Of a DNA stretch of 64,000 nucleotides, positions 36,139-48,474 are shown one piece after another (the stretch's first letter is position 1; every line of letters starts with the position of its first letter). Both the position numbers and the translations under genes were made by a program. The stretch comes from Paralichthys olivaceus (lineage: Eukaryota; Chordata; Actinopteri; Pleuronectiformes; Paralichthyidae). Where the stretch lies: positions 1,570,001 through 1,634,000 of the forward strand of contig NC_091099.1 of NCBI RefSeq assembly GCF_024713975.1, written 5' to 3'. The notes beneath the pieces are model-generated. The model was not told the origin of the DNA. It worked only from the letters and a program-made list of their open reading frames with translations, and searched no databases.

Positions 36139-39100
36139 TCACTGCAGGATTTTCTCCCGCGTGTCGGGCAGCTTTAGCGCCATCAGGCCGCCGCACACCA
36201 GCGCAGCGAAGGACAGGAGGATGGGGACGGCCGTGGTGACGCCCACGAAGCTGGCGAAGATGGAGCTGCCGAGGACCGCGGCCAGTTTGCACAGAGCGTT
36301 CAGCACGCCGAACGCCGTGGCCCTGCGAGACAGAGAGGTCGAGATCAGAGACTGGAACTGGTGGTGACTTTAAATGAACGCGACAGATTCAACTGACGCC
36401 AAAACAGTTTGTACCCGTGTCAACATGGTGGAACTGTAACCTGAGCTCACGAGCGTAACTGGAACTGAGAACAGGAGCTGTCTCTCTGTCACGTTTGGCT
36501 TCGGCCTGTTTGTTTGACCTGTGGTGAAGCTGAGACTGCTGCAGCAGTGAACGCACCTTTTAGAGGCCGGGTAGAGCTCCACCGTCACCACCTCGATGCC
36601 GTTCCACGCCGCTGCGCTGACGCCACAGAACAGACACTGCAGGGCGATGATGGCCGCCTGGCTGAAGCTCAGAAACAGGAAGAAGGTGCAGCCGGCCGAA
36701 ATCAGCATGGAGCCACCTGTGGAGAAAACACGAGGGATCTTTATTATTTTCCATTCCTGAATCGATCGACCAATCCCCGTCATCAGTGCGATCACCTATA
36801 ATCTTCACTCGGCCGATCTTCTCCATGAAGAGCGCCGAGATGATGTTGCCCGGCAACATGGCCAGGCTGCCCAGGAAGCTGACCAGGTAGATGAGCACGT
36901 CGTTCTCCTCGCCGTTGTCCAGGTGGCAGCCATGTTTGTTGTGCTCAAAAGTGGAGTTCTCCATCCTGCAGTTGATGAACTTCTCCTCCCACAGATCTAC
37001 AGAGGAACAGGACGGCAGTGAGAGAGACGGTGGACTTTTCTGCTTCGTCTCGTCTCTTACTTAGAGGAGACACATGAGGTGTCTTCAGTGTTTTATTGTC
37101 TCTCAGACTCAACGACCGGCTGCTCATGTCCCACAGTCGAGGATGAGGGGAAGAGGCCATTCACCGCCTGTTCTCTGTCCATAACTAAAGAGGAGCTCTG
37201 GTACATTTCAACCTGGGCCTTGTTTTTATAAATGTGACTGTGTAATAAATCTTATTTTTCAGTTGAGATGTAATGTTCACCGATAAAGATTGTTATTCTG
37301 GTTCTTCGCTGAGGTGCAGCAGCTCGTTCCTCTGCTTGTCTCCTCTCTCGCCCTTCAAAGTTAATAGTGTCTCGACCCGCATGTTTCCTCAGACTTCTTT
37401 ATTTTATTTTATTCTTTCCCTGGTTGTTTTAAACGCAGTTCATTAATAAACTTAACTTGACTTAATGGAATCACCGAAGCGAACGATTGTAACTCAGATA
37501 CGAGTGCTCGAGGACAGAGGGATCACATGTGACGTGTGTGTGACGTCACGGTCGCTGATTAAAACAATCCCAGACATTGTTTTAATTTCAGTAAATGGAA
37601 CTTTAGTTGAGAATTGGTCTGGAAACTATCAAAGGGAACCAATTCCTGTGATGTGAGATTATGGAGATACACGATATCTGCATAATCTGAACATAGAGAA
37701 GAGAACTCGATGATGGATTTTCTCTTTGACTCCATTGTACAGACAAATGAGACATAGTGGACGTTTCTGGACCATGTGACCCCCCTCAGAGGAAACATTT
37801 AACCTCTGACCTGCGTTCACTCTGATTTTTCCTGCACCGGAGCCGCGGTTCCTCCGAACCTGCTCCGGCTGAACCCACCTGTGTTGGTGAAGAGCGTGGA
37901 GCGGATGGTGCAGTTCTCAAACACTGTGTCTGTGGACCTGATGTCCTCAAAGTGACAGTCTTCAAACAGTGAGTCCTCAAACTTCACTGACTTCATCACT
38001 ATACTGATGAACCTATGGGGATGGGATGGGACACACACACACACACACACACACGCAAACACACACACACACACACACACAAAGAAAACATGGACTCACT
38101 TCTATCGCTGTGGTGTCTCAGAATCAGAAATTCTTAGATTCTGCAGAAAGCATAGAAGTTCAATGATATGCAGTTCTTTAAGAAACTGAATATCTTCAGC
38201 GGAAGTGAAGCGTCCTGGAAGGTTCACACCTTCGCTCTGTTACTATAGCAACCACAGGTCCCTTCATGTCCTCCCAGCGCAACGATACGACGACAGCGTA
38301 GATGTGGAGCAGAAACTGTGACGAAGCGGCGCCGGGCGATAAAACGATGAAGAGAAACGTGGCGTCAATATAAACGTTAAATAATCTGATCATGTCTGAT
38401 CAAAAAGCTGAGAGAAGAAAACACATGTGGGATCATAATCTTCATATCCGTGTTTACAAGTTAGGATTTTGTCGTCCTGGTTGTCGATGCGGTGAATTCT
38501 TTGTTATTCTGTACACGTGACATTTACCCTGATCCCTCCTGAGTTTCTCTTACTGTGATTTCATCCTTTTTTTTCTATGATGAAACTTTTATTCTGGGAG
38601 TTTTTTCACTCTACTCCTAAATCAGCGCTGTGTGTGTGCAGGGACACACACACAGCGCTGACCTGAGAGGATCTTATGGGACCTGGAGGCGCTGAAACAA
38701 AATCAATCTTCACCAGCTTCACCCACATGGACAGAAACCCCTCCCCCCCCGACATACACATGTATACAAAATTAAAACCAGTATCCAGAGATACTGTAAG
38801 TCTGTAAACATCTCAAGGTTTGCGCCCCTCAATGTTACTGAGTGAGTTTCTCTGTTCTGATCTCGTGCTGCGAGCTGATGACCTGTAGAAATGATGAGTT
38901 CCAGGTCATAATTTCTACGAGCACAAAAAAAAAACACGGCATGAAAGTTTCTGATAACAACAGACCTGAGGATGGAATGACTGATAACTGTGAGTTCACG
39001 GGGCCGAGGGGCAGATGTCATCTGAGTTATTTTAATGTTGAAACCTGAGCTAATGTTAACAAACGGCGATATCGTGTATAAACCAACGGATGTTACGTCT

Positions 39101-42100
39101 CAACCCGAAGATCAAGATTCAACAGCTTCACTGAAATCAGAATAAATTCAAGAAATAAGAGAAAAATACCAGGAAAGTGATCGTACAATTTAATTTCTGC
39201 CGAGTTCCACACTAATTTAAAACTCAGACAATAATTGACTTCTTATTCTGAAGAGCATGAAGAACGCTGTTCCCAGTTTTATCTGAAATAATTATTTTAT
39301 CTCTCTGTTTGAAAAGTGAGACTCACTTGTCGTTGATGTATTCTCCTTCTGTATGGATCTGGTTTTCCAAAGTCAAGTTGTGAAAGTTAAAGTTCTTGAC
39401 TCTTTCTCTGTGCACCACCTGAGAAAAGAGACAAAACGACATGAACCACTTTTCTGCTATAGATGTAAGAAAATCTGAGTATATGTGTAGTATATAATAT
39501 ATATTTACAAGGTTTCTTATGAGCCCTTATACGTGATTTTCAGAATACTACAGAATCCACTAGTTCCTGAACTTTCAACAACTTTAACAAAACAAATAAT
39601 GGGTTTAAATCTAATCCCCTGAAATAAGAATCTTTTCACCGAAGCAGATTGAAGCGCAGTCACTCTGAGTTCACGTGATTTGTCGTTGACCGTACCTTGA
39701 TCTTGGACTTGTATTCCTCGTACTGAAGGTGTTTGATCATGTCAGGGAACCACACGGACAGACCATAGTAACTGTGATGGACAGGGAACAGAATCAATTC
39801 AACGAAACCAAACAAACTGCAGCTGCGTGAGCAGATCAGGGATCTGCAGATGTTCGAGGAGCCTCCTCTGAAGCTGTGAACGAACCTGAAGGCCATGCAG
39901 AACCAGATGACGGCCATGAAGAGCGTAGCAAACCTCAGCTCTGCCGACATGAGAGACGCCACGTTCTTCAGCACCTGCAACCAAAATAAATGTTTTTACA
40001 TTTGAGTGAAGCACTTTGTCATTTTGAGAAGTACTTCTTATAAGTGAGGATATTATCATTAATATTATTATAATGTTTAGAAAATGTTTATATCTCCAAC
40101 CACTGTGATGCTGATGATTCGCTGCTGTATGTTTCCTTTAAGCCTGATTTTGGCTTTGGTTCTATTTTAAACCACAGTCTCAACCACTGAGCGTGAGCAC
40201 ACACCAGTTTGCAGAGCGTTAGCGAGCGCACTGCCCATCGCTGCACAGGCGTTCCTGTCGCGCTCTGAATCTCGATAAACTCATCCTCTGCTGTTTTAGG
40301 AGCCTTGATGTGAGTCACCTGAAATGATAGAGGACGAGGACAATAATAAAAATAGAACCAAACTCTCCTCACATGAGATTCGGCTCCTGCACTGAACTCT
40401 CAGTCGGAAGCTTCTACATATTGACTCACAGATGAGAAATTACACAGTCTGAGTGAATATTCCATCATATTTCATCTTCACAGAGTTTGTAGGAAGAAGA
40501 GTATTTAAAGTTAAACACTTCATTTCACATGTTTCTCTTCTATTGCGTAACATCCTCACGTACTCACAGTAAAGACTTTCTCCGGTTGTCCCTTGGCTCT
40601 CCAGTTGGTGTCGTGAACTCGCTTCAGGATCATCCACGCCTCGTCGTGTTTGGCATTCTGCTCAACACAAACACACTCATGAGCTTTTCTTCATCTGTTC
40701 TTTATCACTGAGGTCAGGCTGAAGTCTAAATTTAACATATTAACCGTCTCACCTCCAGGAGGAAGCGAGGGCTCTCCGGCATGAAGGTGAGTCCGACCAG
40801 AGAGGTGATGGCAGGGAGAGCTGCGACCAGGATGAAGACCCTCCAGCTGTGGAACTGGAACTCTGTGCCCATACTGAAGCCCCAGCCTGTACACACACAC
40901 ACACACACGGGTGAGAACAGCACTCTGGGTAAAAGTTCTGCAGGTTTGAATCCCTGTCTCTTTGCACCTTGTTGTGCCGACATGCTTTTTTACGTTTTCC
41001 GTCACAAATGCCGACTCAGATCCGAATCCTGAGAGCGCTGAGGCTCAATCCCTGCTCGAAGTTCTGTCTGATTAACAACTGAGCACAATGTGGACGTTCC
41101 AATTACCCAGTTTCCTCACAGGCGGCGTTAGAGAACGGCTGTTCAGCGTTTTAACCGGGAGTTAGCGTGTTTGAGTTCTCACCATATCTGGGGATGATGC
41201 CCCAGGCCGTGAAGGACGCGTAGATCCCACCAATCATCCAGAACATGCACAGCCAGGACAGATGCTCTCCTCTCTTGTCCATTTGAAGAAACTCGGAGAA
41301 GTACGTGTACACGATGGGTATTGTTCCACCGATACTGAGAGGAGAGAAAGTTGTACCAAATACCACAAAGTAAGCTTTTAGTGTTTTTTGGAAATGTGAG
41401 CTAATGATTATAGTTGATGTGGTTGAAAGTGCTGGAGGCAGCTTGATGATCCAGAGCAGTTTGAGCTCAGATGAAGGACGAGTGTGTGTTTGTGATCGTT
41501 ACCCGACGCCAGACAGCAGCCTGAAGAACAGGAAGAGGCCGTAGCCTTGGGCGAAGGAAGACAGGAAGGCGAAGACGCAGTTTATCGCCAACGCCACAAG
41601 CAGACAGCGCCGACGGCCGACTTTGTCTGCCAGGCCGCCCCACAGGAACGCCCCCACCATCATGCTCACGAAGACGGTCAGACCTGCACAGACAGATAAA
41701 TAAAGATAAAGAGTAGAAATAATTTTAAGGAGAATATTTTTCTTTCATTGAAAAGTCTGATTCACTCCAAACTTCTAAGGGACCATGTTCTTACCCTCAA
41801 CGACCCCCTACTGCTCGTTTCCCTGAAACTTGTGGTGACCTGAGCAATAATGTTTCCATGATCTTAACTTATTTTAACTCAAACCATGAACTCACCCTGA
41901 ACCAAACCAACAAGGTTTTTTAACCTGAACGGATTTGGGGTTTTGGGGTTTTTATAAAAAACAATGTGAACGTGATGGAGTAGAAAGTGCGGATGATATG
42001 TGTCTTGGAGTAAAAGTGAAAAGTAAAGCAGTAAATGTACTTCAGCTTTCTTCTTCACGTCAGATTTTTTTAGTCGTGACGAGGTAGAAATATTTCTGCT

Positions 42101-44930
42101 CACTCAGCTTTTAACAAGATTTTCATTAGTGCTGCTGCCTTCACCCAGTATCACCTCGACTGGTGCCAGGTACTGGCAGCGACACACTGCGGCATGCAGA
42201 TGGCCGTGCCACAGGAGAGAGCAGGGACTGATCCTGGGTCGAAAGCTGCAAAACCTCGTCCACTCACACTGTTCGACACACACACACAGCATTTTAAACA
42301 AACGTGCACGAGGACAGAAAAGATAAAGACTCATTTCACGTCTAGTGTCTCTGACTGTGTCTCTGGGATCTGAGGCAGCGCTGAGATGCTACACGGCTCT
42401 TTTTTCCAAGGTCGGGACGGAGCATCAATAACTCTGAGTGTGTTGTCTGCTGACTCAGAGACAAACCGACTCTGTGTTTCAGAAACGGAGGTACAGAGGG
42501 AGAACAGAGGAGGTAGAAGATGTGAGGGTCTGGAGGAGGTCAGCTGATTCTCAGATGAATATAAAACACCATGTACTGAACAGGAGTTTTTTTTTTTTTT
42601 TTTTTCAGCACTTCTGGAACTTGAGAAAAATCGATTCCTCCGTCCCGGTTTGCACCAAAATCGAGAGCAGATGAGATGAAGACAGACGGAGGAGGAGGAA
42701 ATATAGGAAGCACAGAGAAGAGAGGATGGAGAGATTGTAACAGGGAGAGAAAGAGAGAGCAGTAAAAGTAAAAGTATCCCTGATTAGTTTCTCTGCCACC
42801 AGTCTGCTGTCTGCTGCTGAGTCAGGCGTCTGCAGAAGAGACGACAAAAAAGAACGACTGACGATAAACTCGATAAGGTCTGCAGGGCGCCGGATGATAA
42901 ATCAGAGTTTGACAAATACTTTATTTTTTACTTTTACTCTACATTTAAACCTGAACGTCCTACTCCATTTTCAAAGCAGACTTGTTAACGTCTCACATTT
43001 TTTATATTTTCTTATTCAGGTCTCCAAACATCGAGACACATTTCAACCAAAACTGACGATAACACAAAAAAGAAAAATCACTTGATGTTTGTGTCTCAGT
43101 GGAAATCACACACAACTAATGTGACACAACTGAAGAGACGAGGTGCGGAGGTTGAATCTGTACTTGTACTAGAAATACCACAACCTGGAGGGCTGAGAGT
43201 CTCCCTCACATGTTTGCAGCATAACACCCTGATGCCATTTACACGAATCACTCCTCGTCCAACGAGCTGATTCATTCCTGCCTCGGAGCTCATTAGCTAA
43301 TGAGACTGCAGCACGAGGATTTACAGAGAACTCAGTGACTCCCTATGGGCGGCCTGTGTGTGTGTGTGTGTGTGTGTGTGTTAGTCGGATAGACGACATG
43401 TCAGCTCTCCTCAAAGTGAAGCCATAAAAACATCTCGATCGCCCCCTGGTGGCTGGCTGCAGTATAGTTCCTACACTTGGCTCCCTCCATGTTAACAGAC
43501 AATAAAAAAAATCCTAAATATGTTTTTTGTTATTTCAAACTTTTTCAAAGCTCTGTGATTGGACCGTCACCGTCGACTCAGATTCAGACGAAGAACAGGA
43601 TCAGAATCAAGGTTTGCTGATATGCTTCAATATGAAAAAAATATTTACAGAATAAACAATGCAAAAAAGACTATTTACAATTTTGCCTTAATTATTACTT
43701 ATTATTATTTTTTAATCATTTAAATTTACATACAAAAGATTTTACATTATTACCATTGTGTTTGTTTCCTTAATTCAAGTTCTATAAATTTAATTTAAAT
43801 TTAAATTTGGTTGTATTTGTGTTTTTCTTTACTTATAATTATTTTTAACCTAATAAACTTCAATTACATTTATTTGTGATTCATTTATTACAACAAACTT
43901 TGAAATTACTCGTAAACATAACTTTAAAAAAATGTTTCACCCTAATTTGAATCAAGGCACAAGTGAAGAGATCCTGTCTGATTCAAACACTTTTAAATGT
44001 GTGTTTCTCTGTATCCTGTTTCTGTTCAGGGCCTTAAACGAACCCGAGAGAAGCTCCGTTCATCATCAGGACCACGAGCTCCTTCACAGGAAACGACAAC
44101 AAGCCAGTGAAGCTCTTACCCAGCATTCCTTTCTCCGCGTTGGACAGACACAGATCCTTTTCTGCGGATGGAAGAGCGAACGCCACCACAAAACATTCAA
44201 CCCCATCAGCCATTAACGCCAGACCCAGCACGATGAAGAGCGTCCACTGGAACTTCCCGTGGCCACAGTCTTCCATGATGTCCTCGTACTGCTCGGACAA
44301 CTCCTCCAGTTCGGAGACAGCATTTCTGGCGGACCGAGCTTTCGCCCTGGGACACAGAGAGAGAACGAGAATGAGAAAGAATGAAAACAGTCAGAAATGT
44401 AACTCTGTGCTGGAAACATAAAATGAAGGACGTTGGTTTTTGGTTTGTCGGGTCAACAAATGTCGTTCTGACTGAACAGATACGACCCGGCAGTATTTTA
44501 ATGAATCCAGCTGTCGACGCAGGCTGCACGACTCAACACGTCTAACTCACGTATGCAGCTGCAGCCCAACGTCCGTCGTCCCTGGGTCCCTGAAGCTTGA
44601 AGCGTTGTGAGATCAGGTCGGTCGACTAAAAGTAAAAACTTGTAATAAGGTATCTTAAAACCTAAACAACAGAGAAATCAAACGTGTGTCTCACCGTGCC
44701 GCCCTCTGAGCCGCCTTCACCTCGTCAGGGTGCGGTATCCCTTGATATTCTCCCTCGTACATCTGATCCTCTTCATCGTGTCCTTCCGTCGCGTCGCTCG
44801 CTGCGTCCTCTTCCTGCGGAGGGTAGTCTGTATGGTAACCGTACCCGTTAGGGCCTCCGCCTTCTCCGTACGTCCCGTAACTGTCGCCCCCTTGTTGTTG
44901 GTACATGTTGTTTTGGTAGGGGTCGGCCAT
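36139..44930 (-). CDS. sv2b: Synaptic vesicle glycoprotein 2, SV2B type, complete
   Basis: Twelve-helix MFS-fold protein of synaptic vesicles that regulates vesicle priming and synaptotagmin trafficking. Fourteen coding exons (minus): 44695-44930, 44120-44346, 41503-41683, 41183-41334, 40753-40886, 40568-40657, 40205-40318, 39886-39974, 39696-39771, 39327-39418, 37879-38012, 36796-36996, 36557-36716, 36139-36322. They total 2070 nt, giving 689 aa (human SV2B 683). The acidic cytosolic N-terminus contains DATEGHDEEDQMYEGEYQGI. The MFS motif GGLADKVGRRR spans about 171-180. The big luminal loop carries pentapeptide-like F-E-D/C repeats and sequons such as NCT and N522-S-T. The short N-terminus lacks the AKDIAKEVKK segment of SV2A and SV2C, and anpep lies nearby; both support SV2B. 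Local changes from the family include TVFVSMM for IVYLGMM in helix 2 and GTPVQRW for GTWYQRW in the cytosolic loop. Confidence 0.95.
38031..38081 (-). repeat. (TG)n tract just upstream of the sv2b exon 11 acceptor
   Basis: On the gene strand about 24 TG units with one interruption end 18 bases before the acceptor, which then reads CCCATCCCATCCCCATAG. No ordinary polypyrimidine tract is present. Confidence 0.95.
40891..40908 (-). repeat. (TG)n tract abutting the sv2b exon 5 acceptor
   Basis: On the gene strand nine TG units run directly into ACAG and the exon, occupying the position of the polypyrimidine tract. This is the second sv2b acceptor with this arrangement. Confidence 0.95.
43357..43381. 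repeat. (GT)n microsatellite in sv2b intron 2
   Basis: Twelve GT units within the largest sv2b intron. Confidence 0.95.
43436..43503 (+). repeat. Family B repeat fragment in sv2b intron 2
   Basis: CGCCCCCTGGTGGCTGGCTG through CTCCCTCCATGTTAACAGAC matches the start of the larger copy at 54925 and is a common teleost repeat block. Confidence 0.65.
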
Positions 44931-46237
44931 GTTGACTCACCCGGCCTGCGAGGCTTCTGAATAATTTAAACAACAAGGCTTTCCTTGGTCTCGTCGGTTG
45001 TTTCTAGCGTTTAGAGATTCACCTGTTTTTTAAGTTAGCATGATCACGATGTTTAGCGGCGGTTAAGAATCAACCAGTGATGGTAGCTAACATCACAGAG
45101 TCTACCAGGGTTCTGAGCCGGGTCGTCACAGAGCGTGAACAAGCTTCTCTGTCGCGTCTGCTTCAGTCGCTGGTCCAGAGTCCCGTCGTTAGTTTTCACT
45201 CCTGAAAACAGAAAAACTCAAGTTACTTCAGTCTGAAGAGATTCCCGCAGCGTTCACCAGCTCCAAACACTCGTCATGTGATGTCAACATGCGTCTGCTC
45301 TGCGAATAAAGATTCTCTCTCTCTCACCTCGTCCAACATTGTCCTGTTCTCTTGCATGTGACAAAGAAAAACTTGACATTCTCACGAGGCGATGTGTGTG
45401 AGAACCACACAGTCTGTGGTGAGAACGCAAATGTCCGAGTCGGTTTGTGGTGTCTGAAATGCCGTGTGTTGTTTTACCTTTAAAGGAAGTTGATCTGTGG
45501 GTCTGAAGCCCAAAGGCCCCAATGATTCGGAGGTCCATAAGTTAGGCTTTCAGAGGAAAACTGAGACTGTCAGGAATAACAGATTCACACTGGCCCCGGA
45601 TCTCTCTCCAGGCAGACGGCAGTGCTCGTGTCGCAGCTGAACATTTTGTAATAAACCTTTTATACAATCAAGATGGCGTCAGCAGAGATTCCTTCATCAT
45701 CTTCACATCATCGCTACCTCATCGATATACAACAGGTTACTGGGGATTTCCCCCCGAAGTTTCTCCTGCCAGCCCCCAGAACGTTTCTGGATAATGTCGA
45801 GGATTCAGCGTTTCAACACGCGACGGACGCAAAGATGAGGAAAACAAAAACAAGGCAAATATCTCAGGATGAAATCGAGGTGTCACACAGGAAGACGATG
45901 CAGGTGAAGAGGACGTCTACAATAAATAGATAAAGTGAGTGAGTTGACGGTGACGCAGGTCGACCAGCAGCTGATAACAGACTGCAGACACATCATCCTT
46001 TGTATCCAAACAGAATTAATGCCGTCATTTTTAATATCTACACTGTGTTTTCATGTTTGACCAAAAATAAACTGGATAATGTTTTTATCCAATTAGATTT
46101 ATGATGTGAGAGCAGAGACGACAGCATGAAGTGCAGCATTAGATTACATCTGACTGGACCTTGATTTGGACGTGATGCTGGCTGAAGTTTTCTCTTCGAA
46201 ACAGTAAAAGCAACCGGCAGTTATTGATCCACAGCAA

Positions 46238-46546
46238 GTAAAGACCTGCGGCTGGACCCAGGCCACAGAACCTGAAGTAAAGACCTGCGGCTGGACCCAG
46301 AACCTCAAGTAAAGACCTGCGGCTGGACCCAGGCCACAGAACCTGAAGTAAAGACCTGCGGCTGGACTCAGAACCTGAAGTAAAGACCTGCTGCTGGACT
46401 CAGAACCTGAAGTAAAGACCTGCTGCTGGACTCAGAACCTGAAGTAAAGACCTGCTGCTGGACCCAGGCCACAGAACCTGAAGTACAGACCTGCTGCTGG
46501 ACTCAGAACCTGAAGTAAAGACCCGCTGCTGGACTCAGAACCTGAA
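46238..46546 (+). repeat. Minisatellite with alternating 32- and 39-bp units
   Basis: Nine tandem units beginning GTAAAGACCTGC. Six are 32 bases; three (units 1, 3 and 7) are 39 bases because of a GCCACAG insertion after CCCAG. Units 1-4 carry GCGGCTGG and later ones GCTGCTGG. Confidence 0.95.
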
Positions 46547-48429
46547 CTGGAGGATGTGGGGAAGATAAATAAAATAGAAATCATAAAACAAGCCTGACAA
46601 CAGTAGATAAATTCCACACATACATAAAGGCCATCAGAAAACCAAGTCTGTACAGAAGCACTGATGAAGCGATGTGAGATGTAAAACCCAGATCATCCAG
46701 AGAAACACAGACACAAGTCTGATGTGACTCAGCACTTTAAATGATTTGATTGACAGATGTGTTTTATTACCGACCGCTGGACGGCAGGAAATTAAAAATG
46801 CGGACAGGCCGAGATTTAGACTGTTCTGCACCGTCCATCACCGTCACGTGACCGACTCTGTCAGCAGCTCTCCGTGCTAATAAAGAACTAAATGTGGAGG
46901 CCAGGTCCGCAGGGGTTGAACTTTGTCTTCTGAGCTGAGCTGAACAAGAAAAGGTTCCCGGACCTGGAGCCTGCGTCCATTTTAATAAACCGCCGGTGGT
47001 TTGAACACGACATAAAGGTTTTTTTTTCTTTTTTCTGTTACTGAAGTCAGACAATGCAATGAAGAGTCAAATAGATTTGGTCTTTCAACCACATCATTCG
47101 ACAAAACCTGTTCAAATGAACCTTCCCGCTTCGCTGCCTCTCACTTCCGCACTGCGCGAGATAATTAGCGGTGAAGGAGAGGAAGGCGAGTTCTGAGACA
47201 GATGGTCGGTCAGGTTGATCTGATCGCTCAACTGGTTTCACCAAAGAATGTGCACACGAACATTTACAGCGGCGGCAGCAGGGGTTACGTAATCTGAGCT
47301 GTAAAGATGTTCGTCTGAGATGAACCGATAAAGAACCTTCGTCTCAGTCCATCGACCGACTGTGGAGCCGAGGAGACAAACAACGAATGAGACGTTACCA
47401 ACAACATTTCACAAAACATTCCTGTGGTTACTTACATCATTACGTTATTTGTCGTCTGTGTGTTCTTATGTATTTTACGTTTCATCTTGTATATATATAT
47501 CGTTCATGCTGCCGCTGTTATCAGCCAGTGAACCAGCAGGTATCACAGCCCCTCCTGTGTCGTATAAATTACTTTATCCAGGTTTCTGACTGTGTTGCTA
47601 TGCTGCGTAGATTCACATGCAAATTACAAAAATCACAACGTAAGCAAGAAGAAATTCTCCAGGACACTAGAGGGAGTGAAGAGCTTGATTCAGACAAACG
47701 GAAACATTAACTAGAGCGTCTGCCGTCGTATGCCTCCGTCGACCAGAGTTTCAATCTGCAGACATTTTTATTCCCGACTCATACGAGCAGTGACCTTTCG
47801 ATTTCATGGTAGTTGTGTTTTAACATCGTGGGCAGTTTATTAGGAACAACTCAGTACAACTAGTTGTTCTCGTTCACGTTTCTTCCTCGTTCTTCTTTGT
47901 GCTTTACTTTCAGTGTTTCGTTGTGTTTCCCAGCAGCCGCTCTGTTATTCCAATAAACCATCAGTCACATCCTGCCAGGTACCAGAGGAGACAACAGAAC
48001 GCTGCTCTGTTATACGTGATGAGCGTCTGTGCAGTCGTACTCAGTACTGCAGGTTTTCATCACTTATTTATGAAACCTCACTGCCGACGACCGAGAACCT
48101 TCTGGAAAGTACGTTCGCTCGTCCGCAGCCTCCATTAGACTCAAACCGACAGACTTTGATATTTTTAAAATATACCGTCCTTCATGAGTCTGGTACGTAA
48201 CACGGCTGCAGCCTCGGCTCTGGCGACGCGCAAACACATAACGTCTCAGTCACAACAGCCGACCTGCGATGACTAACGTCTGTTTTGAGTTTGGAACAAA
48301 ACGAGAACCTGAGCAGGAAGACAAACACATCGACGAGCGAGAGGAAGAGAAAGCTACAGCGTCAGTCCAGTCATTTAGACAAGATAAATAATTCATCACG
48401 TTCCTGTCCACAGCAGGAAGAGGCCTCCG

Positions 48430-48440
48430 ACACACACACA

Positions 48441-48472
<32 letters not shown>
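48430..48472. repeat. (CA)n microsatellite
   Basis: CA run with a single GA interruption. Confidence 0.95.

Positions 48473-48474
<2 letters not shown>

Noticed and set aside
45673..45933. 86-codon open frame starting at AAGATGGCG
   Set aside because: The ATG context resembles a promoter motif, but the peptide (MASAEIPSSSS start) matches nothing I know and no splice partner or second exon is evident.
47913..48200. 95-codon cysteine-containing open frame
   Set aside because: No recognised motif, no signal peptide, and an overlapping equally long frame exists; treated as chance.
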